Made by a program: the position numbers and the translations under genes. Below the pieces are notes generated by a model that was given only the letters and a program-made list of their open reading frames with translations, was not told the origin of the DNA and ran no database searches. From Scolanthus callimorphus (taxonomy: Eukaryota; Cnidaria; Anthozoa; Actiniaria; Edwardsiidae), in assembly GCA_033964015.1 (NCBI GenBank), contig CM066919.1, positions 5,794,101 through 5,858,100 of the forward strand: a stretch of DNA of 64,000 bases, given 5' to 3'. Positions 11,231 to 23,500 of this stretch are shown here, piece after piece; position 1 is the first letter of the stretch; each line of letters begins with the position of its first letter.

Positions 11231-11519
11231 CCCTAACGCTCAAAATCAGCAAAGGACGTCTTTGTCACCTTGCGCGATAGGGTCTCCTAGCAGCTATTTG
11301 AAAGCCTCCGCTGATTGGCTGATTTTGAACGTTTAAGGTACAAGAATGCCATAAGCAATGCACTCTTTGAACAGCTACCTTTTCTTAATTATAGATAAAA
11401 ATCACCTTTTATACAAACGAAACTTCAATCAACGGGGTAGTCTTAAAAGGTTTGATGGACGGAAGCCAAGACGCAGTTTGAAGCTCGGAAATGTTAAGTG
11501 GCACGTTGTTCGCACAATA

Positions 11520-11766
11520 GTCCAGTTTCGAATTCTCTAATCTACCGCTGAATAGACATCAACGGCGCATAAATTCAGTGGGAGCCTCGGTTTGAACCCG
11601 AAAGTTGTGAATACCAACGAGTCCAAAAAGTTTTGTCTATTGTCTCCATTCAAGCTTCATCAGTTTCTCGTCGGTATTCACAACTTTTTCTACTTCAAAC
11701 TGAGGCTCCTACTATATTTATGCGCCGCCGATGCCTATTCAGCGGTAGATTACAGAATTCGAAACA
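11520..11766. mobile_element. Fold-back element with about 95-bp arms
   Basis: AATCTACCGCTGAATAGAC and its inverse near 11735, plus the GTTGTGAATACC and GGTATTCACAAC blocks, make two long complementary arms around a central loop. It directly precedes the reverse-transcriptase remnant. Confidence 0.75.
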
Positions 11767-11845
11767 GGACTATTATGAAAATGGCAGTAAATAATTTTTC
11801 CAACTTTTCAATTCGATTTCGTGCTAGTTATTTTGACAAAAACAA

Positions 11846-13709
11846 GTGCTTGCAAATGCAGTCTATTATCTCACCAAGTATAGATATTATCGTAATAAAA
11901 TAGGTCATCTTGTTAAATGTAGTAGACAGGCCTACTACCACAAATATTTTGAGACCAATAGTACAAATATTAGAAATATTTGGTCAGGGATAAAGCAACT
12001 GATTACTCTTAAACCAAAAGGAGTAAATCTTGTATCAAAAATTACTCATAACAATCAAACTGTCACAGATTCTCAAGATATTGCAACTGTTTTTAACAAG
12101 TATTTTTCTAATATTGGAGATAAGTTAGCCTGTGAAATACCAAAATTGGATATTGATCCACAATCTTACTTGGGGCCCCCACAGCTAAATAGTTTTTGCT
12201 TGTTCCCTGTTACAACTACTGAAATAGAGGAGGAAATAGCTAGTCTCAACTCTTCTAAGGCAGTAGGACCCTACAGTATTCCTGTGTATTTATTGAAACT
12301 TTAAAGAACTATTTGTCAATTCCATTAGAAATTATTTATAATTTGTCCTTCAGTAGTGGCTGTGTGCCAGACCACTTCAAAATAGCAAATGTTATTCCAG
12401 TCTACAAGAAAGACTCAGTTACATGTGTGAATAATTATAGACCTATCTCACTTCTTTCAATAAAATATTGGAAAAATTGATGTATAAAAGATTAAGCACT
12501 TTTATCGACAAGCATGATATTATTTATGATCGGCAATTTGGCTTCCGTGAGAAACATTCTACTACACATGCAACTCTGTTGATTGCAGACAGAATCCAAA
12601 AAGCAATAGAAGGTGGCCTATACTCATGTGGGATATTCCTGGATTTTTCCAAAGCATTTGACACAGTCAACCATTAACTATTCTAATTTCAAAGTTGAGT
12701 CACTACGGCATACGTGGCATTGCAAAGGAATGGTTTATTTCCTATTTACAAAACAGAAAACAACATGTTTCAATAGGAACTTCTAAATCAGACGACTTTA
12801 ATGTCACCCATGGTGTCCCACAAGGATCAGTGTTAGGCCCCTTCTATTTCTCCTATATATCAACGACTTCAACAAATGTTGCTCTTTTTTGACTTTCATA
12901 TTTTTGCAGATGATACTAATCTGTTCTATACCAACAGTAGTCTGATCCAACTAGAATATCTCATTAATGATAATTTAAGACATATCTCGAATTGGCTTTG
13001 TGCAAATAAGCTTTCCCTGAATGCTGATAAGACAAATTATATCATTTTTCACCCACGGCAAAAAATTATTAATCATTCAATCAGACTACACATTGATGGC
13101 AAACAGTTGAAGCAAGTAAAGTGCATCAGATATCTTGGGGTATTTATTGATTCTCATCTCACGTGGAAAAATCATGTTCAACATATTGCCAAGAAAATCA
13201 AACGCAGTGTTGGTATGTTATCTAAGGTTCGGCATTATGTACCCCTCTCAATACTTAGACAGTTGTATTATACTTTAATTTATCCATACCTTATTTATGC
13301 TGTGACAACTTGGGGTAATACGTACTTAACTACACTTAAACCTTTAATAATTCTACAAAAGAAAGCAGTCAGAATAATTACTTATTCTGAATACCGTGCT
13401 CACTCAAGTCCTCTGTTTTTTCGTCTGGAAATACTTAAATTCACTGACTTGATATTTATGAATAATGCTTTATTTATGCATGATTTTCATTCAAACATTT
13501 TACCACCTATATTTCAGGACTTCTTTACACCAGTGAATAAAGTTCACAAATATAATACCAGACTAGCTTCGAAAGATTCGTATTACATTTCCAAAGTAAG
13601 AACGAACTATGGTAAATTCAACATTCGTTTTGTAGGCGCCAAATTATGGAACTCAATTCAGGAAGATTTTAAAAACATAGAAGGAATTATTTTAAGAAAC
13701 TTTTACTAA
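11846..13709 (+). pseudogene. Degenerate non-LTR retrotransposon reverse transcriptase
   Basis: Remnant of a CR1/L2/jockey-type ORF2, 5' truncated with the endonuclease region absent. Consecutive open segments (about 11846..12304, 12305..12450, 12468..12677, 12695..12892, 12876..13709) are in shifted frames, so several frameshifts and stops have accumulated. Reverse-transcriptase motifs are still readable: NNYRPISLL, RQFGFREKHSTTHA, FLDFSKAFDTVNH, GVPQGSVLGP, FADDTNLFY and a C-terminal thumb with RYLGVFIDSHLTWKNH. The reading direction agrees with a (TTG)n tail at 14443..14472, beyond the palindrome. It cannot make an intact protein. Confidence 0.9.
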
Positions 13710-13852
13710 ACCATATTCTAAATACATACTTAGATATCTGATGCGCTTTTCTCTTCTCTAGCCCCTTGTATCTTTGTGTGCGTATGTTATTTTAGTGTGT
13801 TGTATAATGTTAGTGGTACAGACTATTTATTTTTTAGTTCTGTCCTCATAGT

Positions 13853-14378
13853 ACCACAGGTTCCCCAAGCTCCGTGGGAGTTTAAAATAATTATTTGAGT
13901 AAAGCTAAAGTAGTTTCAATACCGTAATGTTTGTTATTTGACTTCACTTAATACATGAACTGTGCTTCGCTAGCGACTGTATTGAGTCATCACATATCCC
14001 TTCTGTAAGAGAAATAACAGTACAATAATAAACTTTCATTTAGCCATCCTGTACATCCGATAAATTTGAGTTTTGAGTCCGTTTTTACCGATTTCTATTT
14101 CACCCCTCTTTCCCTCTATGGGAAAGAGGGGTGAAATAGAAATCGGTAAAAACGGACTCAAAACTCAAATTTATCGGATGTACAGGATGGCTAAATGAAA
14201 GTTTATTATTGTACTGTTATTTCTCTTACAGAAGGGATATGTGATGACTCAATACAGTCGCTAGCGAAGCACAGTTCATGTAAGTGAAGTCAAATAACAA
14301 ACATTACGGTATTGAAACTACTTTAGCTTTACTCAAATAATTATTTTAAACTCCCACGGAGCTTGGGGAACCTGTGGT
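13853..14378. repeat. Near-perfect 525-bp palindrome
   Basis: Two arms of about 260 bp are inverted copies around a 5-nt centre (TCTAT, 14115..14119). The only difference I find is a 3-bp TTA present in the left arm and absent on the right. The outermost 25 bp match the 3' UTR of the adjacent retroelement (CCACAGG then CCCCAAGCTCC, also at 51745), so the inverted duplication includes part of that UTR. Confidence 0.93.
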
Positions 14379-14442
14379 TCTCCCCGCTATAATATATTCC
14401 AATACTATGTAATTAATTATCTCAGAGGACAAATAAAGTATT

Positions 14443-14472
14443 TTGTTGTTGTTGTTGTTGTTGTTGTTGTTG
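14443..14472 (+). repeat. (TTG)n tract, probable retroelement tail
   Basis: About ten TTG repeats follow AATAAAG shortly after the palindrome, as expected for the 3' microsatellite tail of a CR1/L2-like element. Confidence 0.7.
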
Positions 14473-14517
14473 ATGGTCACCGTGACTGTGGCCAAAGGAG
14501 TTTTCGCGCCGTACCCT

Positions 14518-14523
14518 TTTATT
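14518..14523 (-). terminator. DDX55 polyadenylation signal
   Basis: AATAAA on the minus strand, about 46 bp after the DDX55 stop codon at 14569..14571. Confidence 0.65.
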
Positions 14524-14568
14524 TCATTGGTGTTAATAAAATAAATCATTATTCACAATAAAACATCT

Positions 14569-17500
14569 TCATGAACCCTCTTCTCCATCGCCAATAAACT
14601 CCTCCTCAAACTGTTCACTGCTAATTTTCCCTTGTTTCAACTTTTTCACTAGTTTCGCTTCCTTAGCAAGTTCATCCAAATCCTCCTCATTAAATTTATG
14701 TCGCTGCTTTCTTTGAAACTCCTTCCGAGCTTTTCTCTTTTCCCGTTTAATTTGCCTTTCCTTGTTTTTCGACCACGCAACCGTCTCTTTTTTCCTTCTT
14801 TTGCCAGGTTTTCCGCTTTTCTCGTTATCATTTGTTTCTTGTAGTCGCTTCTGTCTTTGTTTTTCTCGTGCCTTCTCCGCGTATCTAATTTTCTCAAAGT
14901 CAATTTCCCGAGGTGTGAAGCCTTCCACTGTGACGGCTTTAAGCTCAGGCATCTTTGGTAGGCGAAGCAGACCAAAGCCTTCAGCCAGAGAACCGAGATC
15001 AAGCTCTGAAAATAGATCATCCGAACAAAGATTAGAAAATTAGCCCTGGATGTAGTCCGCATGCAGGCGCTACCATAGTGGGCTTGCAGGCGGTACTGCG
15101 GTCCGTTCGCTTGGAATTTTGAGACGAGCGGTCTCGGGGGAGAGCGCAAAAATCGATTTTGTTTTTTTTTTGCGCTCTCCCCCGGGACCGCGCGCCTCAA
15201 AAATGCAAGATGGCACCCGACCGCGATAAAAACTTCCAGTACCCTACCGGGGGTGGGTCCAGGATCTCCAGAAAGAATGGGGAGGGGGGGGGGGCAGAGT
15301 GGAAATAATAGTGCCCAAAGTGTTAAAGGTGCGATTTCAGAGCACATGTTCACACGGCGCGATTTCAGCTGCGATTTGAGGTGCGATTTTTGCGGCGAAC
15401 GTCGACGTCATATCGCGCGGTGTGAACGAACGATTTGGCTGTGCGATATTTGTCAGTTTGTTGGTGATCTCAAGAACTCGCGTCCGCATCGCAGTGGCAT
15501 TTGAACATGTTCAAAACGCCTGCGACGTCGCGGCGACATCGCAAGTGAGATCGCCATAAGATCGCCGACCGTTCACACCGCGCGATATGACATCGCGATG
15601 GGATCGCCACAGAAATCGCTCCTCAATTCGCAGCTAAAATCGCACCGTGTGAACGGGCCTTTACGCTGGTTTCCATATATCGCAGCAGTCGTGGACAAAC
15701 TTGTTCTGGGCAAAAGCTACCGCAAGCAAAGTTGTTCTACGATAGCTGCGACAGATGTAACATATGGAAGCCAGGGTTGTAACAGTCGCGAAACTCCAGT
15801 TGCAGCTGTCGCAGAGATAGAACACGGGCGATTCCTGCGACACGAGTTTCAGCAGTCGTAGTGTGTTGTAGAAGTCGCGAACGCCGCCGGCATCCATATG
15901 TTATAGCTGTCGTAGAACAACTTTGTTCATGATAGCTGTTGCAGAACAAGTTTGTCAAGTCAGCTACAACAAACTACGGAATCACATGAGAGCAACATCG
16001 ACATAAAAACAAGTATATCGCCAGAGAATCAGTAGGTCATAAAAAATAATCCTTACCCTTGAATCTGAATATCAAGCTACATTCGTGTTTCTTGTAGGCT
16101 TGAACAAAAGACACAAACGCCTTTGTACCTTTCTCGAAGAGATCCCTGCGAAAAGAACGCATTGATGGGTAGATCCTTCATACATGGTTCACTATAGTGC
16201 CTCCGTATAAATATCTCCCATGTCTTATAGAACGAGGATATACAGAAGGACACTATAGACGTGTGCCATATATGAAGGATCTAGGCATTTATGGCAATCA
16301 ACTGCTGGACAAACAGATTGATGAGAACCTTCATGGCGTTGACGGATGCGACAAATGATGATGATGACGATGATGAGATCCAGGAAGGCCGACCGCAAGC
16401 AACTCTCGTTCTCAGGCCCGCGTCTTTGGCCGGTGCTGCACTAGATCATTCATATATGGTACACTATAGTGTCTTCTGTAATCCTCGTTCTATCAGACAT
16501 GGGAGATATTTATACGGAGGACACTATAGTGTACCATAGAGCAGATTTCGTATGACTGTGAAAAGTACCGTGACAAAGTTGGGAGTTGTTCCGCGCCGCG
16601 ACCGTGACCGTACCGCGACTACGCGATTTCATTGGCGATTTCAGTCCATTTACAGCAGGCCAGGTTCCGTAACGCCACCGCGACAGTACCGCGCCGTACC
16701 GCGGCACTTTTCACAGTCATACGAAATCTGCCCTATATGAAGGATCTGCAGGCGCTCGCGTATCATGCCGCTGGCTTAAAGATGCACTGGCTCTGGGTAC
16801 GAGATCGACCGTAAGTTATTTTTCCGTACAGAGCATGCGCATTAAACGATTGGATATTTAGATACATTTTGTGACGGTCCCGTAAAAAAATGGCGTACCC
16901 GCGTCTTTCCCGTAAACTATATTGTGCATCTACAAGACGGGAACGTCGATGATGTCACTTTATCGTCGTCCTTGCACAAGTCATAGATCTTAAGGCATTC
17001 TCGTATCCAGAGCTCCCCGGTTCGTCACCTCGCGTAGGAGGCTGTGGTAACATTTATTTAGGGGCCTTCGCATTCTCGTACCCAGAGCTCCCCGGCTCGT
17101 CTGCTCGCAGGGGAGGCTCTGGTGACATCCATTTGAGGACCTATGCTGATTGGCTGGTTTTGAACGTTGGTGCATGCGCAGAAAGATCTTTCTATCAACG
17201 GCTCTGTATCAAATCTCGCGCATGCGTCAGTGGCTGTCACCAGAGCCTCCCCGCGAGGAGACGAGCCGGGGAGCTCTGGGTAAGAGAATGGGGCCTTCGC
17301 TGATTTTAAACGTTGGGGCATGCGCACAAAGTTCTTTCTCTGAACTCTATTAAATCTTGCACATACATCAGTGGCTGTCACCAGAGCCTCACAAGTGAGG
17401 TGACGAGCAGGGCAGCTCTGGTACGAGATTGATATTAAAGTCGCCAATGACGAAGGAGGTGACGGTGATAGGATTGATGATGATGAAGGTAACGACGGCG

Positions 17501-20500
17501 ACGTCAGCGATTGATGATGATGATGACGACGGCGACGGCAGCGATTGATGATGATGGTGACGACGGCGACGGCAGCGACTGATGATGATGGTGGCGACGG
17601 CAGCGATTGATGATGATGGTGACGACGGCGACGTCAACGATTGATGATGATGGTGACGACGGCGGCGTCAACGATTGATGATGATGGTGACGACGGCGAC
17701 GTCAACGATTGATGATGATGGTGACGATGGCGACGTCAACGACTGATGATGATGGTGACGATGGCGACGTCAACGATTGATGATGATGACGACGGCGACG
17801 TCAACGATTGATGATGATGACGACGGCGACGTCAACGATTGATGATGATGGTGACGACGGCGACGTCAACGATTGATGATGATGGTGACGACGGCGGCGT
17901 CAACGATTGATGATGATGACGACGGCGACGTCAACGATTGATGATGATGACGACGGCGACGTCAACGATTGATGATGATGGTGACGACGGCGACGTCAAC
18001 GATTGATGATGATGGTGACGACGGCGGCGTCACGATGGATGATGTTGAAGGTGACGACGGCGGCGTCAACGACGACATTCATAATGATGATGGTGATGAT
18101 TATGATTATCATATTGATGAAAGTTAATACCATGCTAATCTACCTGTCTTTCGTCGCCAGTTTCTTGAGTTTCGCAGTAACGTCAGGTGCTTCCTTGTCC
18201 ATCTCAAGCTTCTGTAAAGGAACCTGGAAAATGAAAACCAGAAAAAATACCGATCCTGAGAAAAGATCCGCTTTTGTTTGTTCTATCCTTGTCAGCCAAT
18301 CACCCACCCCGATGTCCGATTAATTTCTTCCCTGGAATTCTATCATGTTTGACCAAGCTGGGAACCCATCAAAAAAGTTACAAAGTGAAGAAAATCTTGT
18401 TCGAACTGCGAAAATAATCATTTACTTATATTCTCGGTTGGATTGGAAGTTAGTTACCGTAACATTTGTCAGGCTAGTATAGTACAATCTATCTATAAGA
18501 CGTACCTAAAATAATTTGAGATATAATTTGAAATTTATGTGGAAATTTTGGCATCGTAGAGATAATCCGTCGGCGGTTGGCATGCTTGAGCGAAATTTTG
18601 TTTCCTACCTGGTTGAATTATATTGAATGGGGAGAGAGAACAGTAGAAATGGCTCAAATCCTCAAACTTCTCACGGATATCAAGAGAAATAACATTGTAG
18701 AACATCTATATTTGTGATTTATTTTTTTTACCGTCGTTTTCCTCCTGATTTTCCTACCCATACGTCCCATATTTTTTACCGTTCTAGACCAAATCGGCTA
18801 CCGATGTTTGCATCTTGTTGCCACCCAGTTCAGCTAATGTGATGATTCCTTTGGGTGATTACATTTGTCAGGTTGGTAGTACGATCTATCTATTTAAGGT
18901 ACGGCTAGGTGGCGCAGTGTGTTTGTGCACGGCACACTGTGCGTACGGTCCTGAGTTCGAATCCCGGATCGACCAACCGTATCGACTTTTCTCTGTTCCG
19001 AGTAGCTTGCTTATAGCTTTGAATTCCTTTCACCTGGAGCTCTGATAAGAGAAAGGGGGTAAAGTGGTGCACCGTCGACCTCAGGTTTGTTAGCCGAAGG
19101 CTATTACAAAAATTGTCAATTTTTTTCTCACACGACCAGTGCACGAGTGTATGTGTAGAACTAACAAAGGTATCAACCCAAAGGAATCATCACATGATCT
19201 GAATTGGGTGGTAACAAGATGTAAACACCGTAGTAACCACCGCTTCCCAGTAGCCTGGGAAGCCTGTGCTTTTACCTTTTGGTTGATGGCGATGAATTCT
19301 ACATACGAATCTTCTGATGGCAACAAAAACACGACCGCATTTCCTAACAGAAGATAAAACCTTCGCATTAAACAAGTGGATATTTTCAATATAGAATTAA
19401 AATAATGCAAGTAAAACTTGAATATCCGGGGTAGTTTACAGTTACAGCTAAAATCGTTGCATCGCGACCCGCGTTTTCAAAACATCGATTTGTTTTTGGC
19501 TTTGCTGTCCCGCCAGTCAAATCTCTTATGAGCCAATCAGATTCTTTCCCTGTTTCGCCTAGTGCAGTCGTCTGGCTTTCTGTCGCGACGTTGTCTGGTT
19601 TTAGTTCAGAAGGAAGCCATTTGACTGCACTAGGCGAAACAGAGCAAGAGTTTTACTGGCTCAGATAGTTTGATTGGCGGAACAGCAAAGTCAAAAATCC
19701 AAAAATAATTTGATGTTTTTGAAAACGATGGTCGCGATGCAACAGTTTTAGCTGTAAAAGGCCCCGCCAATCGGCGAGAATCGGCGAAAGGTGTTATACC
19801 GTATTTTGTTAATTTTCTGTTTTGGAGAGTTGCAGATAACCGACCTATTAAATGCATCTGTATCCATATTTCGCACACAAAAGGACCAATCCATAATCTC
19901 ATTGTTTACATCTAGATCCGTTGTTTCATGTTGCGCATTTTCAAAACATCTTGCTTTTGGTTTGGGATTTTGGGGTTTTTGTGCGCCGCCAGCCAAGCCC
20001 TCTAATATCCCATTCACACCAAAACCATATTTAGTAAAACAAGGTTTTTCTTCGCCTCACAACATGCCAAGTGTCTTACTGCGATCGATAAACTATTACT
20101 ACTCTTACTAAAGGATCACTTAGTAACAATCAAGGCTTGAAATTGCGCCCGATGCAGGTGTAAATACAACTACAAATTTTCCTTTTACGCCTAACTTTTT
20201 AGACTTAGGCGTAAAATAACGACTGTGTTTTCAGTTTCTACAGTGTTCTCCTAGTGGATTTACGCCTAGATGTTTGAGGAATTACACCTATAAGGCTGGT
20301 ACAAGGCATAAAATTACGACTACGACTAGCGGTTTCAATTGAAAGTAAAATGCTGCGAGCGCGATTGGGCAATTCCAGAAAATAAAGGTACCCCCCCCCC
20401 CCCCCCCCCCCCACGGGCGGCATTTGGAAATTCCGAAGGGATGGGGGGGTTTAAGAGCTCGGAATTCTGATTGCAAGGGGGGGTTTTAGGAGCTGGATTT

Positions 20501-23500
20501 CTTGTCACAAGGGGGGGTCTGAAGATGCCCAACTTCTGAAGGAGTTCGCGTGTTTTTCAGTCTGCTAAAATAGCGTTTTTCAGAAAGAAAATAACGTCAT
20601 TTCACGCGCGGAAAAACAGTCTTCGCCGCCATTCGATAGATAGAGAATGCTTGCCAGTTCGTACTTTTCCCTTCTAAGACAGAATCTCCATAATTTTCTA
20701 CTGATTTCGACTGTTAGTTCAATCACGCAGCAGGTTCAACTTTGTACAATCACACATTGAAATTATATAAAGGATGTTGGCGATACGGGATAAGTTGAGC
20801 TTGCATGGACGCGCAACTTTCACCAAAACCCGCCGCAACTTTCCCTAACATATCTAATGAAATCCCGGACAACACGGTATAGTTTAATAAACGTTTCTCA
20901 AAAATGGTACATGTAATATGCATATTGAATAATATGTTTTTCTTTTACTCCTTTTTAGAGTTTCTATATGGGTTTTTCCTATAAGCCTCAAATATTCGAA
21001 GATCCGCAAAAAGTAACAACTAGGCTTTCTAAGCTTGGTCTAGCTCATTCTAATGTGTTTTCCTATTGGTTGTATTTGGAAAATTGTTTTAGAAAGCGAT
21101 TTGAAAATGTGTGTTGCAAGTAAATAGCTTCCACACTTCATTTGAAATGTCTATTCCCCCATTTCACGATCGATTTGGCGAAAGTCTCAAGTTTTTCCGT
21201 GATAATATCATCCCATTCTTTGCCCTACAATTCAAATCTTACAAAATAGCCAGTTAGCTACTATAGTTAAACACGCTAAAAATGTAGAGCTCATATTCAG
21301 TGGATGTTGTGAATGCCGGTGGTATTTTTTTCTTCAAAATCAAACTATCATGCTCTGTATTAATATTCTGAAACAAGATTATGCGCTTTTTGTGTTTTCT
21401 TTACTTTGCAAATTTAATAAATTCCCGCAACAACCCCCGCAACTTTTGCCTTTTTCTCCGCAACATTTCCCTCTCGCAAATTTTTACTTTTTCTCGCAAT
21501 AATAAACAAGGTGGTGATTATTTGGATTCCGGAGGGGAGGGGGGGTAAAAGTTGAAATTTCTGAAGGGGAGGGGGTTTTAACCTACCCGGAATTCTATAT
21601 GCACGGGGGGTAGACCATTTTGGAAATTCTGGATGCATGGGGGGTCAAAAACTAGTGCCGCCCGTTGGGGGGGTACCTTTATTTTCTGGAATTGCCCATT
21701 TACAATCTACATGCCTTGGTATACACTTATTCATGACTGTAAGCGGCTGCTTCTTGTTGGGGTAGAGATGCTATATTCTCGTTGATTGACTGTTGCCTAT
21801 TGTTTTACTGCATTTTGGGCCTTTCAAGTAGAAGAAACCATTGCCACAAAGGTGAGACACTTTTGCTTTGGCAAACAGCTTAACCGAGGAATTTGGGAAT
21901 TACAATAAACATTTGTATAACGACTGTAGAGCTGTTAGCAATAATTGCAGTTCACTGCAGGTCTTCAGCTTTTTCGAACACCAGACAATCGGATAATCTG
22001 ATGCACTTTGGCACGCGACTGCAACTGCATATAAACAAAAACTGAATAAAACCCAACTTAATCGTGAAAATAGCGCTTCTCTTGCAAAGCACAACACAGA
22101 TAGCTAAAATAAACGTATAGCTCATCGTTGTGAGCATATATTTGGTCTCAGATGTAACTTAAAAGGCAGTGAAATGCAGTAAAACCCGGCATATTACAAA
22201 AGCGGATGTTTCGCCGGACGATATCAGAAGATCTCATGGGTGAGTGCTATTTCCTGTCTACATCCCCCATCGCAAAATGTGTCGTCGTGATTGTGAGGCT
22301 CAAAAGCCGTACGTCCAGCCCGTTGAAGCGACCTCGAATAAAATCGTGTTGTGCAAATCGCGCCCGGCTGCAAATCTCGTCCTTTCGTAGCGAATCATTC
22401 TTCGTAGCGAATATGTTGCTGCTCCTAACGTCGCAGCAATTATTTGTCATCGCCCTGCCATGTACAATACAGTCTATTCAGTTGTGTATTTGGAACTGTC
22501 TCCTTTTGGGGGGATTTAAAAACCAGTTTAACGAAACTACATTTAAACTAGTCCAAGCGCCGGCGTTAATGGGGTATAAGCCAGCACTGGCTTGTTTCGC
22601 CTAGTGCAGTCGCCTGGCTTACTGTCGCGACGGAAACCCGTTCGACTGCACTAGGCGAAACAGGGCAAGGACCTGATTGGCTTAGATGGCTCGACGGAAC
22701 GGAAAAATTGCAATCAAACGATGTTATGAACATTCCCGGCGCGAAACAAAGGCTTTGGCTGTAACGGGAAGTCTAAACTTATATTGCATTTCTCTCACGA
22801 AAGAATGACTTTCTGAATAAAGTCGTTCTCGCTTGGTGGGACTAAAGCTTGCATGAATAATGATGGGTGAATGTGCAAGCAAAGGATCAGCGGTTTTCCC
22901 CACCTTGATGGCCTATTCTTGCGGTCCTACCGCATCGATGAACAAATGCACTGAAATAAAAACGAGCAAATACATTTAGACATCGATAGACCAACTATGT
23001 GGCGCTCAGGAGGTCAAGCTGGAGCAATGTTTCTCCACTTCAGATCACGTGCTTTCATTTAAACGTCATCTCTCTTTGTTTGAGATGGACTCCAAATTTA
23101 TATTTTGGTGCGTTGACAAAGAAGTGATAACGCCGCCCGCGTGATTTGAAATGGCGGAAACAGTACGCTCAGGGGCGGATTTAGACCAGTGCAACCGAAG
23201 CAAATGCTACGATCAGATTTGAGCGACTTTATTAATTTGTCCTCCTTAGTCGCTTTGATAGCTTCTAATTTGTTTTATTCTGGTCTTCTACAATTATTTA
23301 TCCTATATGCGCTAAACATAATTTTCTACGTTATGTTTGCCGCTCTCAGTTAGACTTTCCAGAATCATCTGTCGTTTTGCATAATCTCCGTTGCGCGCGA
23401 GCGCCGAATTTCATCGATTGATCTTCGACAAGCCAACGACGGCGTTCGTTGCCGCCGAGAGATGATACTATATTTAGCGACTTTGTTGCTCCTATTGCAT

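Noticed and set aside
14649..15353. 234-codon minus-strand ORF overlapping the DDX55 last exon
   Set aside because: It is a frame shadow of the DDX55 C-terminus; the correct frame is fixed by splice phase and by match to the family (PKMPEL then Lys-rich tail).
15253..15504. Cys-rich ORF resembling a zinc finger ([12 protein letters not shown])
   Set aside because: Most of it lies within an inverted-repeat element built of GCGATTT/ATCGC units; the cysteines come from repeat wording.
18905..18975. Functional tRNA gene (A and B box present)
   Set aside because: No cloverleaf can be drawn, and the block lies inside a transposed SINE flanked by ATTACA duplications.
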